64,000 nt of DNA from Actinophytocola algeriensis (GTDB lineage Bacteria; Actinomycetota; Actinomycetes; Mycobacteriales; Pseudonocardiaceae). Positions within the stretch are counted from its first letter, which is position 1. Every line of letters begins with the position of its first letter. The translations under genes were made by a program, and so were the position numbers. This document shows, piece after piece, positions 35,633 to 44,500 of the stretch. The stretch spans positions 233,326 through 297,325 of the forward strand of contig NZ_JACHJQ010000003.1 of assembly GCF_014203735.1 (NCBI RefSeq), written 5' to 3'. The notes under the pieces are model-generated. The model did no database searches. It was not told where the DNA came from and saw nothing but the letters and a program-made list of their open reading frames with translations.

Positions 35633-36262
35633 ATGTCGGGGAAAGCACTCGTCGCCTCGCTGGTGCTCGCTGCCGGGACCATGATCGGTCTCGGCAGCGG
35701 GACAGCGAGCGCGACCCCACCGGATATACCGGACCCAGCGACGGCGGCGAGTGAGCTGGCCGCACTCACGGTGGCGCCGGAAGGCTCCATGGACGGTTAC
35801 GACCGGGAGAAGTTCCCGCACTGGCACACCGTCGAAGGCGCTTGCAACACAAGGGAAATGGTCCTGCGGCGCGACGGCGACGGGGTGGAGGTCGGCGACG
35901 ACTGCGCCGCGACGTCCGGCAGCTGGACCAGCCCGTACGACGGCGACACGTGGACCGAGACGTCCGATGTGGACATCGACCACATGGTGCCGCTGGCGGC
36001 CGCGTGGCGTTCCGGCGCCGCGGACTGGACCACCGCGCAGCGCGAGGCGTTCGCGAACGACCTCGGCTCACCGCAGCTGTGGGCGGTGACGGACAACGTG
36101 AACCAGTCCAAGAGCGACCAGACGCCGGACCAGTGGAAGCCGCCGCTGCAGTCCAACTGGTGCCAGTACGCGAGCGCGTACACGCACGTGAAGTACCGCT
36201 ACGAGCTGACCGTCACCGACGCCGAACAGGGCGCGCTGGAGGAGATGCTCGGAACCTGCTGA
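35633..36262 (+). CDS. Secreted HNH-type nuclease, DUF1524 (copy 2)
   Basis: The protein has 209 residues from ATG 35633, after GGAGG, with a signal peptide ending near TASATPPD. It parallels the upstream copy: GYDREKFPHWHTVEGACNTR, CAATSGSWTSPYDG, DVDIDHMVPLAAAWRSGA (His near 117), FANDLGSPQLWAVTDNVNQS and KSDQTPDQWKPP. All DxDH and Asn residues are kept, so both copies look active. The proteins differ at many positions, so the duplication is not recent. A strong terminator follows at 36277-36308. Confidence 0.85.
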   Translation: MSGKALVASLVLAAGTMIGLGSGTASATPPDIPDPATAASELAALTVAPEGSMDGYDREKFPHWHTVEGACNTREMVLRRDGDGVEVGDDCAATSGSWTSPYDGDTWTETSDVDIDHMVPLAAAWRSGAADWTTAQREAFANDLGSPQLWAVTDNVNQSKSDQTPDQWKPPLQSNWCQYASAYTHVKYRYELTVTDAEQGALEEMLGTC

Positions 36263-36276
36263 CGCACCAAGGAAGA

Positions 36277-36308
36277 AGGGCCGCCCACGACGTGTGGGCG
36301 GCCCTTTC
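36277..36308. terminator. Bidirectional rho-independent terminator
   Basis: AGGGCCGCCCAC (36277-36288) and GTGGGCGGCCCT (36294-36305) form a perfect 12-bp stem with a 5-base loop, followed by TTT. It separates the convergent DUF1524 and DUF3151 genes. Confidence 0.8.
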
Positions 36309-36315
36309 CGTGTGT

Positions 36316-36735
36316 TTACGCCAGTCCGAGCTGGGCCGGTGCGTCCGGGTCGGAGTCGGCGAGGAACGTCGAGCACCGCTCCCACTCCTCGGTGTCCCCG
36401 ATCGCCTGCGCGGCGCGGGCGAGCGCCGCCAGCGCGCGGAGGAAGCCGCGGTTCGGCCGGTGGGACCACGGGATCGGGCCGTGCCCCTTCCAGCCGGCGC
36501 GGCGGAGCTGGTCCAGACCGCGGTGGTAGCCGGTGCGGGCGTAGGCGTAGGCCGCGACCGCGTTGTTCTCCGTCAGCGCGAGCTCGGCCAGCGCGGCCCA
36601 GCCCTCGGAGAAGTCGGGCCACTCGGTCACGACCTTGGCCGGGTCGGTACCGCCCTCGAGCGCGGCCTGCGCCTCCGGCCGGTCCGGCAGGTGCGTGGCG
36701 GGCGGGCCGCCGAACAGGTTCTCCTGCAGAGTCAT
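36316..36735 (-). CDS. DUF3151 protein
   Basis: This 139-residue soluble protein (MTLQENLFGGPPATHLPDRP) has WPDFSEGWAALAELAL, AYAYARTGYHRGLDQLRRAG and PIPWSHRPNRGFLRALAALA, the conserved DUF3151 blocks. The alternating helices suggest a TPR-like fold. The family is common in actinobacteria and typically lies next to fba, as here, only 4 bp downstream of it. Its function is unknown. The steady linkage suggests a role tied to aldolase expression or central carbon flux, which is inference. Confidence 0.85.
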   Translation of the reverse strand: MTLQENLFGGPPATHLPDRPEAQAALEGGTDPAKVVTEWPDFSEGWAALAELALTENNAVAAYAYARTGYHRGLDQLRRAGWKGHGPIPWSHRPNRGFLRALAALARAAQAIGDTEEWERCSTFLADSDPDAPAQLGLA

Positions 36736-36739
36736 CGGC

Positions 36740-37774
<1,035 letters not shown>

Positions 37775-37872
37775 CGGTACGTCCTCCTCATGGCTGGACA
37801 GGGCCGGCTGGTTAGGGCCGCCCGCCCGATCCTACGAGCAAGGACTCGCAGCGCGCCGGGAGGATGACCGAT

Positions 37873-38703
37873 TCAGAAAGACGTACCCGCCGGTACCGGC
37901 CCCAGTGCCCTGACCACGTCCATTTTGTCCTGGTTCAGCACCTGGAGCGCGACCTGGTCGGCCCCCGCGTCCCAATGCGCGGCGATGCGCTCGCGGATGG
38001 CGTCCGCGTCGCCCCACGCGACGAGCGCGTCGACCAGCCGGTCGCTGCCGCCGTCGGCCAGGTCCGCCTCGGTGAACCCGAGCCGCAGCCACGCGTTCGT
38101 GTAGTTCGTCAGCTTGAGGTACATGGCGAGCACACCCCGCGCGATGGCCCGCGCCTCGGCCGGATCGGTCGACAGGACGACCTTCTGCTCCGGCACCAGC
38201 AGTGGACCCTCGCCGAGGATCTCCCTGGCCTGCGCGGTGTGCTCGGGGGTCGTGAGGTACGGGTGCGCGCCCGCGGTCCGGTCCTTCGCCAGCCGCAGTA
38301 CGCGCGGGCCCAGCGCCGCCAGCACGCGCCCGGACACCGGCACCCCGCCCTCGTCGAGTCCGTCGAGGTAGCTCACGAGCTTGTCGTACGGCTTGGTGTA
38401 GCGCGCGCCGACGGCCTGCGGATGGCCGACGCCGATGCCGAGGGTGAAGCGTCCGGGGTGGGCTTCGGTCACCCGCGTGTAGGCCGCCGCGTCCGGCTCG
38501 CCGTCCCACACGTTGACGATCCCGGTCGCGACGTTCAGCGACGTCGACGCGGCCAGGGTCGGCTCGACCGACGTGAGGTCGGCGGCAGGGGAACCGCCGA
38601 GCCACACCGTCTCGTAGCCGAGTCGCTCCAGCTCCGCCAGCACCGCGGGGTCCCGCAGCCACGGCGCCGCCGCGTGGTCCCACACTCCCAAAGTCTTCGA
38701 CAT
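37873..38703 (-). CDS. LLM-class F420-dependent oxidoreductase
   Basis: This 276-residue TIM-barrel enzyme is of the luciferase-like monooxygenase family, in the short F420-dependent branch common in actinobacteria. Seen: VLAELERLGYETVWLGGSPA, PTLAASTSLNVATGIVNVW, EAHPGRFTLGIGVGHP, YTKPYDKLVSYLDGLD and LAALGPRVLRLAKDRTAGAH. The ATG at 38703 lies within a palindrome and 7 bp after a TAGTCT -10, so the mRNA is probably leaderless and tightly controlled. It lies downstream of the phosphatase pair on the same strand. The substrate is unknown. Confidence 0.87.
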   Translation of the reverse strand: MSKTLGVWDHAAAPWLRDPAVLAELERLGYETVWLGGSPAADLTSVEPTLAASTSLNVATGIVNVWDGEPDAAAYTRVTEAHPGRFTLGIGVGHPQAVGARYTKPYDKLVSYLDGLDEGGVPVSGRVLAALGPRVLRLAKDRTAGAHPYLTTPEHTAQAREILGEGPLLVPEQKVVLSTDPAEARAIARGVLAMYLKLTNYTNAWLRLGFTEADLADGGSDRLVDALVAWGDADAIRERIAAHWDAGADQVALQVLNQDKMDVVRALGPVPAGTSF

Positions 38704-38716
38704 ATATCGAAGACTA
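38694..38716 (-). promoter_or_regulatory. Leaderless promoter overlapping an operator and a stop codon
   Basis: TCTTCGA (38694-38700) and TCGAAGA (38707-38713) flank CATATA, which contains the oxidoreductase start codon. On the minus strand TAGTCT (38716-38711) is a -10 whose TAG is also the stop codon of the upstream phosphatase gene. Confidence 0.6.
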
Positions 38717-39982
38717 CGCGGGGACCCCCGCGAACGCAGGGGACAACGGCACCCCGTCCCACCCACCGGACGGGGCTTGCAACCCGAACAGCGAGGCCAC
38801 CGTCGGCGCGACGTCCAGCGTCCGCGCGGGCGCCGACGACACCACTCCACGCCGCACCAGCGGATGCCCGCCCGACACGACCAGCGGAATCGGCTCGGTC
38901 GCCGGGTGCCCGTGGTTCCCGGGAACGGGGTTCGAGATCACCGTCGGATCCGTGAACCGCCAGCCCGCCTTGCAGTACACGACGAGGTCACCGGCGTTCG
39001 CGCCGAGATTCAGCCCGGCCGGGTCGTGCACGGACAGCACGCCGGGCGTCGCCAGCGCGATCGACCGCATCCGCTCGACCGCGGCGGCACGCTCGTCCGG
39101 TGGCCCGGTCCAGTACAGGAGGTCCGCGCCGCCGTTCTGGGCGATCTGACACCGCCCGGCTAGGAAGGCGTCGTCGTCCAGCCGGGACGCCAGGTTCACC
39201 AGCGACAACGGCAGCGACCAGTCCATCGAGTGGTCCGCGAGCAGGATCACGACCGACCGCTCCCAGAGCCCGCGCCACCGCAGGTGCGCGACGAACCTGG
39301 CCAGTTGTGCGTCCGTGTCGATCAACGCCAGCGTCCGCAGCAGGCGCAACGACGACCCCGACAGGTCCGCGTGCCCGAACCGGTCGACGTCGCCGAGGTT
39401 CGCGAACACCAGCGCGGGGTCGTGGTCGTCGATCACGCGGACCAGGGCGTCCATGGTGAACACGTCCGGCGCGTGGTCGGTGACCGGCAGCATCGGCTCC
39501 GGCGTCCACCGGTACGTCGCCCGCGTCCCGAACACGCCGAACAGGTAGTCCTTGGACAGCACACTGGCGGTCGCGAGCCCCAGCTCCCCGGTCAGCCGGT
39601 CGAGCACGGTCGGCACCAGCAGGTCCGTGGCCAGGCCCAGGTCACGCACCTCGCCGAGCGCCGGGTCCCACACGGAGTTCGCCGGCACACCGGACCGCGC
39701 GGGCCACACGCCGGACATCATCGCGACGTGGTTGGGGATGGTCTCGGCCACGGTGACCGACCGGGCCGCGGTGAACGAGGTCCCCTGTGCGGCGAGGGAT
39801 CGCACCGTCGGCAGGTACGCGCCGACGGCCTCGTCCGGGCGGCAGCCGTCCACCACGAGCACGTACACCCGCAGGTCCGACGCCGCCCGCGCGACCGCTT
39901 CCGACATCGCCGAGGAGAACGCCGTGAGGGCGGCCGCACCGGCCGCCCCGCCCAAGAGCGATCGACGGGAGATCGCGGTCAT
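38714..39982 (-). CDS. Tat-exported alkaline phosphatase superfamily protein (nucleotide pyrophosphatase/phosphodiesterase type)
   Basis: The protein has 422 residues from ATG 39982 with a Tat signal ([20 protein letters not shown]). The domain is of the type I phosphodiesterase/nucleotide pyrophosphatase kind. Metal and nucleophile regions are visible as [33 protein letters not shown] (Thr or Ser nucleophile region), [14 protein letters not shown] and [10 protein letters not shown], with a C-terminal PGNHGHP. The ATG overlaps the phoD stop (ATGA), so the two are coupled. It probably cleaves extracellular phosphodiesters. The substrate is not known. Confidence 0.85.
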   Translation of the reverse strand: MTAISRRSLLGGAAGAAALTAFSSAMSEAVARAASDLRVYVLVVDGCRPDEAVGAYLPTVRSLAAQGTSFTAARSVTVAETIPNHVAMMSGVWPARSGVPANSVWDPALGEVRDLGLATDLLVPTVLDRLTGELGLATASVLSKDYLFGVFGTRATYRWTPEPMLPVTDHAPDVFTMDALVRVIDDHDPALVFANLGDVDRFGHADLSGSSLRLLRTLALIDTDAQLARFVAHLRWRGLWERSVVILLADHSMDWSLPLSLVNLASRLDDDAFLAGRCQIAQNGGADLLYWTGPPDERAAAVERMRSIALATPGVLSVHDPAGLNLGANAGDLVVYCKAGWRFTDPTVISNPVPGNHGHPATEPIPLVVSGGHPLVRRGVVSSAPARTLDVAPTVASLFGLQAPSGGWDGVPLSPAFAGVPA

Positions 39983-41604
39983 GGCGCGATCGGCGTGCCG
40001 ACGGACTGGACCCGCTGCGTCCCGGCACGGGTCCGGAACGACCGGCCCCAGGTCAGCGTGCTCGCCGGGTCGGCCTTGTTCGCCAGGTAGTACCAGTCCA
40101 TCTGGGTCCCAGCCGGAGTCACCTCGAGCACGGACGCGCCGTGGGAGTCCAGCTCGCAGTACTTGATGTGCCGGTTCAGCGCCTGCACGGCCGTCTCCAG
40201 CACGATCGACGTGGTGCGCGGCGGCACCCCGAGGATCTCGTCGAAGTTGTCCGAGGTCACCGACGTGCACACGAACTCGGTGGCGACCGACTTCGACAGC
40301 AGCGGGTACAGCCCGGCGTCGCGCGGCACGTCGTTCGCCCACGACGAGTGGATGTCGCCGGTCAGGAACACCGTGTCGCGCACGCCGTGGTTCGCGAGCG
40401 TCGCGAGCAGGCGCCGCCGGTCGACCGCGTAGCCGTCCCACTGGTCCGGGTTGAGCGAGATGCCTTCCTCCGGCAGGCCCAGCAGCTCGGCGAGCGGGCC
40501 GAGCAGCTCCGGGGACAGCGGCGGCAGCTGCAGCGGCGCGACCATCACGGAGTTGCCGACGAGCTTCCACTGGGCACCACTCGTGATCAGCCCGTTCTCG
40601 AGCCACGCCATCTGCTCGGCGCCGGTGAGCGTGCGGTTCGGGTCGTCGGTGCCGCCGTCGCCGATGCCGACCTGCCGCGACCGGTAGCTGCGCAGGTCCA
40701 GCATGGACAGCTCGGCCAGCAGCCCGAACCGCAGGCGCCGGTAGATGCGGTCGGCCTCGTTGCGGACCGGCATCCACTCGAAGTACGCCTGGTGCGCGAC
40801 GGCCTTGCGGGCCGCGTAGTCGCCCTCGGTGTCGGGCTGGTGGTTCTCGGCGCCGCCGGACCACGCGTCGTTCGCGACCTCGTGGTCGTCCCAGGTCGCG
40901 ATGAACGGGACGGTCGCGTGCAGGCGCTTGAGGTGCTCGTCGGACTTGTACTGCGCGTGGCGGCGGCGGTAGTCGGCGAGCGTGAGGATCTCGCGCGGCG
41001 GGTCGTGCGGGCGGACGACGGAGTCGTTGAAGTCGCCCGCGTACTCGTAGATGTAGTCGCCGAGGTGGAGCACGGCATCGAGGTCGCCGCGTTCCGCCAG
41101 GTAGCGGTAGGCGGCGAAGTGGCCGGCCGGGACGTTGGAGCAGGACACCACGCCGAACCGCAGCCGGGCGACGGCCGCGGTCAGCGCGGGCGCGGTGCGG
41201 GTCGTGCCGGTCGCGGACACGGCGCCGTCCAGGCGGAACCGGTAGTAGTACGTGGTCGCCGGGTTCAGGCCGGTGGCATCGGCCTTCACGGTGTGGTCGC
41301 GGCCGGGGCCGGTGGTCTGCGCACCGGAGGCGACGACGGCCGCGAACGCCGGGTCGGCGGCGACCTCCCAGGTCACGTCCACGGTGGGGCCGACACCCGA
41401 GCCCGGGGTCGCGTCGGGGGTCGGGGTGACGCGGGTCCAGAGCAGGACGGCGTCGGGCAGGGGGTCGCCGGACGCGACGCCGTGTGCGAACACCGGCTCG
41501 TCGGCAGTGGCGCTGGTGGTGGGAAGGGCGGTGGCGCCGAGGACCACACCGGCGGTGGCGGCACCCGCACGCAGTACGGATCGACGGTCGAAGGTCTGCT
41601 CCAT
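39979..41604 (-). CDS. phoD: Alkaline phosphatase D (PhoD family), Tat-exported
   Basis: The protein has 541 residues from ATG 41604 with a Tat signal ([20 protein letters not shown]). PhoD enzymes are Fe/Ca-dependent secreted phosphomonoesterase/phosphodiesterases that release phosphate. Seen: [20 protein letters not shown] at the mature N terminus, [63 protein letters not shown] and [13 protein letters not shown]. All are standard PhoD blocks. I see no convincing PHO box in the 110-bp gap before it. It forms a unit with the next phosphatase gene through an ATGA overlap. Confidence 0.93.
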   Translation of the reverse strand: MEQTFDRRSVLRAGAATAGVVLGATALPTTSATADEPVFAHGVASGDPLPDAVLLWTRVTPTPDATPGSGVGPTVDVTWEVAADPAFAAVVASGAQTTGPGRDHTVKADATGLNPATTYYYRFRLDGAVSATGTTRTAPALTAAVARLRFGVVSCSNVPAGHFAAYRYLAERGDLDAVLHLGDYIYEYAGDFNDSVVRPHDPPREILTLADYRRRHAQYKSDEHLKRLHATVPFIATWDDHEVANDAWSGGAENHQPDTEGDYAARKAVAHQAYFEWMPVRNEADRIYRRLRFGLLAELSMLDLRSYRSRQVGIGDGGTDDPNRTLTGAEQMAWLENGLITSGAQWKLVGNSVMVAPLQLPPLSPELLGPLAELLGLPEEGISLNPDQWDGYAVDRRRLLATLANHGVRDTVFLTGDIHSSWANDVPRDAGLYPLLSKSVATEFVCTSVTSDNFDEILGVPPRTTSIVLETAVQALNRHIKYCELDSHGASVLEVTPAGTQMDWYYLANKADPASTLTWGRSFRTRAGTQRVQSVGTPIAP

Positions 41605-41680
41605 GACCTTCGATCCTGGCCGCGCCAGGGGGTGTGACATACAGCCGTTCTGCGTAAACATTCCATGCACAATTGCCACT

Positions 41681-41708
41681 TACTGGGAGTAGGTTACTCG
41701 TGGTAGGT
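41681..41708 (+). repeat. Two tandem 14-bp direct repeats over the SDR promoter
   Basis: TACTGGGAGTAGGT (41681-41694) is followed directly by TACTCGTGGTAGGT (41695-41708). The second copy supplies a TAGGTT -10 (41704-41709) that ends 7 bp before the ATG at 41717. The unit could be a regulator site for the SDR gene or the divergent phoD. Confidence 0.5.
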
Positions 41709-41716
41709 TCGCTGGC

Positions 41717-42613
41717 ATGGGCAAGAACGTGCGCGGGAAAGTCGTGGTCATCACGGGTGCGGCACGGGGCATCGGAGCCGGGCTCGCACGTGATCTGTCC
41801 GCCAAGGGCGCGAAGGTGGCGCTCGTCGGGCTCGAGGCGGAGGAGCTGGCGAAGGTCGCCGCCGAGTGCGGTCCGGACGCCGGCGCCTGGGAGGCCGACG
41901 TCACCAGCTGGACCGACCTGGAGAAGGCGACCTCGGCGATCGCCGAGCGCTACGGCCGGATCGACGTGGTGGTGGCCAACGCGGGCATCGCGGCGACCGG
42001 CTTCACGCGGTCCATCGACCCGGCCGCGTTCGAGCGCGTGATCAACGTGGACCTGCTCGGCGTGTGGAAGACGGTCCGGGTGGCGCTGCCGCACCTGATC
42101 GAGTCCAAGGGCTACGCGATGCTCGTGTCGTCCGCGGCCGCGATCATCCACATCCCCGGCAACGCCGCGTACTCGGCGGCGAAGGCGGGGGTGGAGGCGT
42201 TCGCGAACTCGCTGCGCGCGGAGGTGAAGCACCTCGGCGTCGACGTGGGTGTCGTGCACCCGACGTGGATCGCGACCGACATGGTCAACAACGCCGACGA
42301 GCACCCGGTGTTCGGCAGGCTGCGCGGCAGCGCGGGCGGGCTCGCGAGCAGGACCTACCCCCTGTCGCTGGCGGTGGACCTGATCTCGGCGGGGCTGGCC
42401 CGCCGGTCGCGGGTCGTGCACGTGCCAGGTTGGGTGGGTGTCGTGAAGCTGTTTCGCGCACTGGTACCGAGGGTGGTCGAGCTGTACGCGCGGAAGATCA
42501 TGCCCGCCGCGGACAAGGCCGCGCTGGCGGACATCGAGAAGCGCGGCGCGGCCGAGTCGAGCCTCGTCGGCCCCGGCGCGAAAGCTGCGGCGGAGCGGGA
42601 GCGTGCGCTATAA
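41717..42613 (+). CDS. Short-chain dehydrogenase/reductase
   Basis: This 298-residue SDR has the cofactor motif VVVITGAARGIGAGLA, the NAG strand VVVANAGIAATG, and catalytic Ser-Tyr-Lys (MLVSSAAAIIHIPGNAAYSA followed by AKAG). The C-terminal extension of about 50 residues, with ELYARKIMPAADKAALADIE, resembles the longer actinobacterial SDRs often called short-chain dehydrogenases of unknown substrate. The start codon is 7 bp after a TAGGTT -10, indicating a leaderless transcript. The F420/FMN split-barrel gene follows 8 bp later, so the pair is an operon. Confidence 0.9.
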   Translation: MGKNVRGKVVVITGAARGIGAGLARDLSAKGAKVALVGLEAEELAKVAAECGPDAGAWEADVTSWTDLEKATSAIAERYGRIDVVVANAGIAATGFTRSIDPAAFERVINVDLLGVWKTVRVALPHLIESKGYAMLVSSAAAIIHIPGNAAYSAAKAGVEAFANSLRAEVKHLGVDVGVVHPTWIATDMVNNADEHPVFGRLRGSAGGLASRTYPLSLAVDLISAGLARRSRVVHVPGWVGVVKLFRALVPRVVELYARKIMPAADKAALADIEKRGAAESSLVGPGAKAAAERERAL

Positions 42614-42621
42614 CGAGTTCC

Positions 42622-43086
42622 ATGTCGCGACGTGGCCAGGTGCAGATGACGCCCGAGGAGATCGAGGCCTTCCTCCAGGAGGGCAAGACGGCGAACATCG
42701 CGACGATCGGGCCCAACGGGAGACCGCATCTGACGGCGCTGTGGTACGTCCCGCGCGGTGACGTGATCGAGACGTGGACGTACGCCAAGTCGCAGAAGGC
42801 GCTGAACCTGCAGCGCCTCCCGCAGGCGACGATCCTCGTCGAAACCGGTGACTCGTACGAGAAGCTGCGCGGCGTCTCCATGGAGTGCGACGTGGAGCTG
42901 GTGACGAACACCGAGAAGATCACGATGATCGGGCAGCAGCTGATGCACCGCTACAGCCCGAACCCACAGGTGGCGACGGCGGGGAGCCAGTTCGTGCGGC
43001 TGCAGGCCCCGAAGCGGGTCGGCCTGGTCTGCCGGCCGACGAAGATCGTCAGCTGGGACCACGGAAAGCTAGGCGGCGCCTACTGA
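42622..43086 (+). CDS. PPOX-class split-barrel F420/FMN-dependent protein
   Basis: This 154-residue protein (MSRRGQVQMTPEEIEAFLQE) has the pyridoxamine 5'-phosphate oxidase-like split-barrel fold. ANIATIGPNGRPHLTALWYV, then TWTYAKSQKALNLQRLPQAT and VSMECDVELVTNTEKI, are typical of the actinobacterial F420-dependent group. Such proteins bind F420 or FMN and reduce varied substrates; some act in quinone or drug reduction. It follows the SDR gene by 8 bp. The 3' end overlaps the convergent YciI-type gene by 18 bp. Confidence 0.85.
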   Translation: MSRRGQVQMTPEEIEAFLQEGKTANIATIGPNGRPHLTALWYVPRGDVIETWTYAKSQKALNLQRLPQATILVETGDSYEKLRGVSMECDVELVTNTEKITMIGQQLMHRYSPNPQVATAGSQFVRLQAPKRVGLVCRPTKIVSWDHGKLGGAY

Positions 43087-43353
43087 ACCGAGGACGAGCT
43101 TCCACTCGTTCACGGTCCGCCCGGCGGCGACTCCGTCCACCGTGTACGGGTCGTCGGCCAGCAACCGGTCCAGCTCGGCCCGGTCGGCGACCTGGTAGAT
43201 CGCGAACCCGGCGGAGTCGTCGGCCCACGGCCCGGCCGCACCGACCTTGCCCTCCTCGACCAGTGCCCGCAGGTACGCACGGTGACGCGGCCGGCTGTCC
43301 TCGAGCTTCGCGCGGTCGTCGACATAGGTGGTCTCCACCGTGTACCAGGCCAT
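43069..43353 (-). CDS. YciI family protein
   Basis: This 94-residue protein (MAWYTVETTYVDDRAKLEDS) has R-P-x-H-R-A-Y-L near residue 24 and AAGPWADDSAGFAIYQ. RLLADDPYTVDGVAAGRTVN follows, matching the YciI/YCII-related dimeric ferredoxin-like fold with its His and Asp pocket. The exact reaction of these proteins is mostly unknown. The gene overlaps the convergent split-barrel gene by 18 bp at the 3' ends. It is divergent from the ECF sigma factor gene at 43388. Confidence 0.85.
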   Translation of the reverse strand: MAWYTVETTYVDDRAKLEDSRPRHRAYLRALVEEGKVGAAGPWADDSAGFAIYQVADRAELDRLLADDPYTVDGVAAGRTVNEWKLVLGSVGAA

Positions 43354-43375
43354 GGCGGCACGGTACCGCTGCCGA

Positions 43376-43381
43376 TAGAGT
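43376..43381 (+). promoter_or_regulatory. -10 element for leaderless sigma factor mRNA
   Basis: TAGAGT ends 6 bp before the GTG at 43388, with no ribosome-binding site. This suggests transcription starts at or beside the start codon. Confidence 0.5.
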
Positions 43382-43387
43382 TCTGAT

Positions 43388-43972
43388 GTGACTGGGGACC
43401 TCAGCGCGGAACGCACAGTCGAGCGAACGCTCGGCCACCTGCGCGCGATCGACACCGGCACTTTCCCGGTGCCACAGGCGGAGCAGGCGCCGCTGACGCT
43501 CGAGGACCTGTACCGCACCCACCGCATGCGCCTGGTGCGCCTGGCGCTGCTGCTGGTCGACGAACCGGCGACCGCGGAGGACGTCGTGCAGGAGGCGTTC
43601 ACGGGCCTCCACCGCAACTGGGGCAACCTCCGCGACGCGGCGGCCGCCGTCGGCTACCTGCGCACCGCGGTGGTCAACGGTTCCCGCTCCGTACTGCGCC
43701 GCCGCAAGACGGCCCGCGAGTACACGCCACCGCACCAGGTCAACGCCCGCTCGGCGGAGAGCCTGGCGATGCTGACGGCCGAGCACCAGTCGGTGGTGCG
43801 CGCGCTGTCGCAGCTGCCGCCCCGGCAGCGGGAGGTGCTGGTGCTGCGTTACTACGGCGACCTGTCGGAAGCGGAGATCGCCGACGCGGCCGGCATCTCG
43901 AAGGGCACGGTCAAGTCCACGGCGAGCCGGGCACTGGACGCACTGCAGAAGATCATGCGGACCCCGAACTGA
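43388..43972 (+). CDS. ECF-type sigma-70 factor
   Basis: This 194-residue sigma factor has an N-terminal extension of about 35 residues. Region 2 follows (LEDLYRTHRMRLVRLALLLV, then VVQEAFTGLHRNWGNL), and region 4 is LSQLPPRQREVLVLRYYGDL followed by ISKGTVKSTASRALDAL. It resembles SigE-family members that lack a linked anti-sigma gene. Here no membrane partner follows; the next 500 bp hold two cassette copies. It starts with GTG on an apparently leaderless transcript. The targets are unknown. Confidence 0.87.
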   Translation: MTGDLSAERTVERTLGHLRAIDTGTFPVPQAEQAPLTLEDLYRTHRMRLVRLALLLVDEPATAEDVVQEAFTGLHRNWGNLRDAAAAVGYLRTAVVNGSRSVLRRRKTAREYTPPHQVNARSAESLAMLTAEHQSVVRALSQLPPRQREVLVLRYYGDLSEAEIADAAGISKGTVKSTASRALDALQKIMRTPN

Positions 43973-43975
43973 GGG

Positions 43976-44241
43976 TTGTCCACAGCGACACCAGTTATCC
44001 ACAGCCCAGCCCGCGAACCCCCGAACCGCCCCCCACCCCCGATAGACTGGCGACAGGGGTGCCCCCGGTGTGGGTGGGGGCTACGTAACAGTCCTGGGTG
44101 GCGGGCGGAATGTCGCTTTTGCACGGAAATCATCCACAGCCCGCCCGGTTGTCCACAACCAAGATCGACAACGCCTGGTCCGTCGACCCCAGCCGGTAGA
44201 CTGGCACGGCGGGACGCCCCCGGGACAGGGTGGGGGTTGGG
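43976..44241 (+). repeat. Composite intergenic cassette region 5 (two tandem copies)
   Basis: Copy one has DnaA boxes TTGTCCACA (43976-43984) and TTATCCACA (43995-44003), TAGACT at 44043-44048 after 39 bp, and a diverged tract GCCCCC-GGTGTGGGT-GGGGGC. Copy two has boxes TCATCCACA (44130-44138) and TTGTCCACA (44149-44157), TAGACT at 44197-44202 after 39 bp, and the full G-quadruplex tract at 44222-44241. The rest of the 528-bp gap up to nagA has no gene. Confidence 0.8.
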
Positions 44242-44458
44242 TACCGGACGGTGGCGCGCTTCTTCACTCCGCGGGCTCGCGGTGGACTTCTTGTCGCGGA
44301 ACCGGTTGCGGGCTTCGTTCATGATCGACTCTCGATGACCGAGCCCTGACTCCCGCCTCGGCGCGAGCGATTTTTCACCCAGTCGCACGCGGGATTCGTT
44401 AGGTGATAACGCGACTGCATTGATACATTGTGAATAATCCCCAAGTGGTTCCGAGGCG

Positions 44459-44476
44459 CTATGGTATAGACCAATA
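44459..44476 (+). promoter_or_regulatory. DasR-type operator upstream of nagA
   Basis: TGGTATAGACCA (44462-44473) differs in one base from the DasR half-site palindrome TGGTCTAGACCA. In actinomycetes DasR represses N-acetylglucosamine genes and is released by GlcNAc-6-phosphate or GlcN-6-phosphate. It lies 28 bp before the nagA ATG and overlaps TATGGT/TATAGA -10-like sequences, the expected place for repression. Confidence 0.75.
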
Positions 44477-44500
44477 GTGTCAGTGTTCGAGGGGTGAGGA

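Noticed and set aside
41605-41716. PHO box upstream of phoD
   Set aside because: No pair of GTTCACC-like 11-bp repeats is present. The tandem repeat there has a 14-bp unit of different sequence.
43976-44241. Tandem cassette copies as a chromosomal origin (oriC)
   Set aside because: There are only four boxes, no AT-rich unwinding region, and dnaA/dnaN are not nearby.
43976-44338. A 120-residue frame over cassette region 5 as a gene
   Set aside because: It begins inside a DnaA box. The recurring peptide stretches in such frames (for example LARRDAPGTGWG) come from the DNA repeat and are read in different frames elsewhere.
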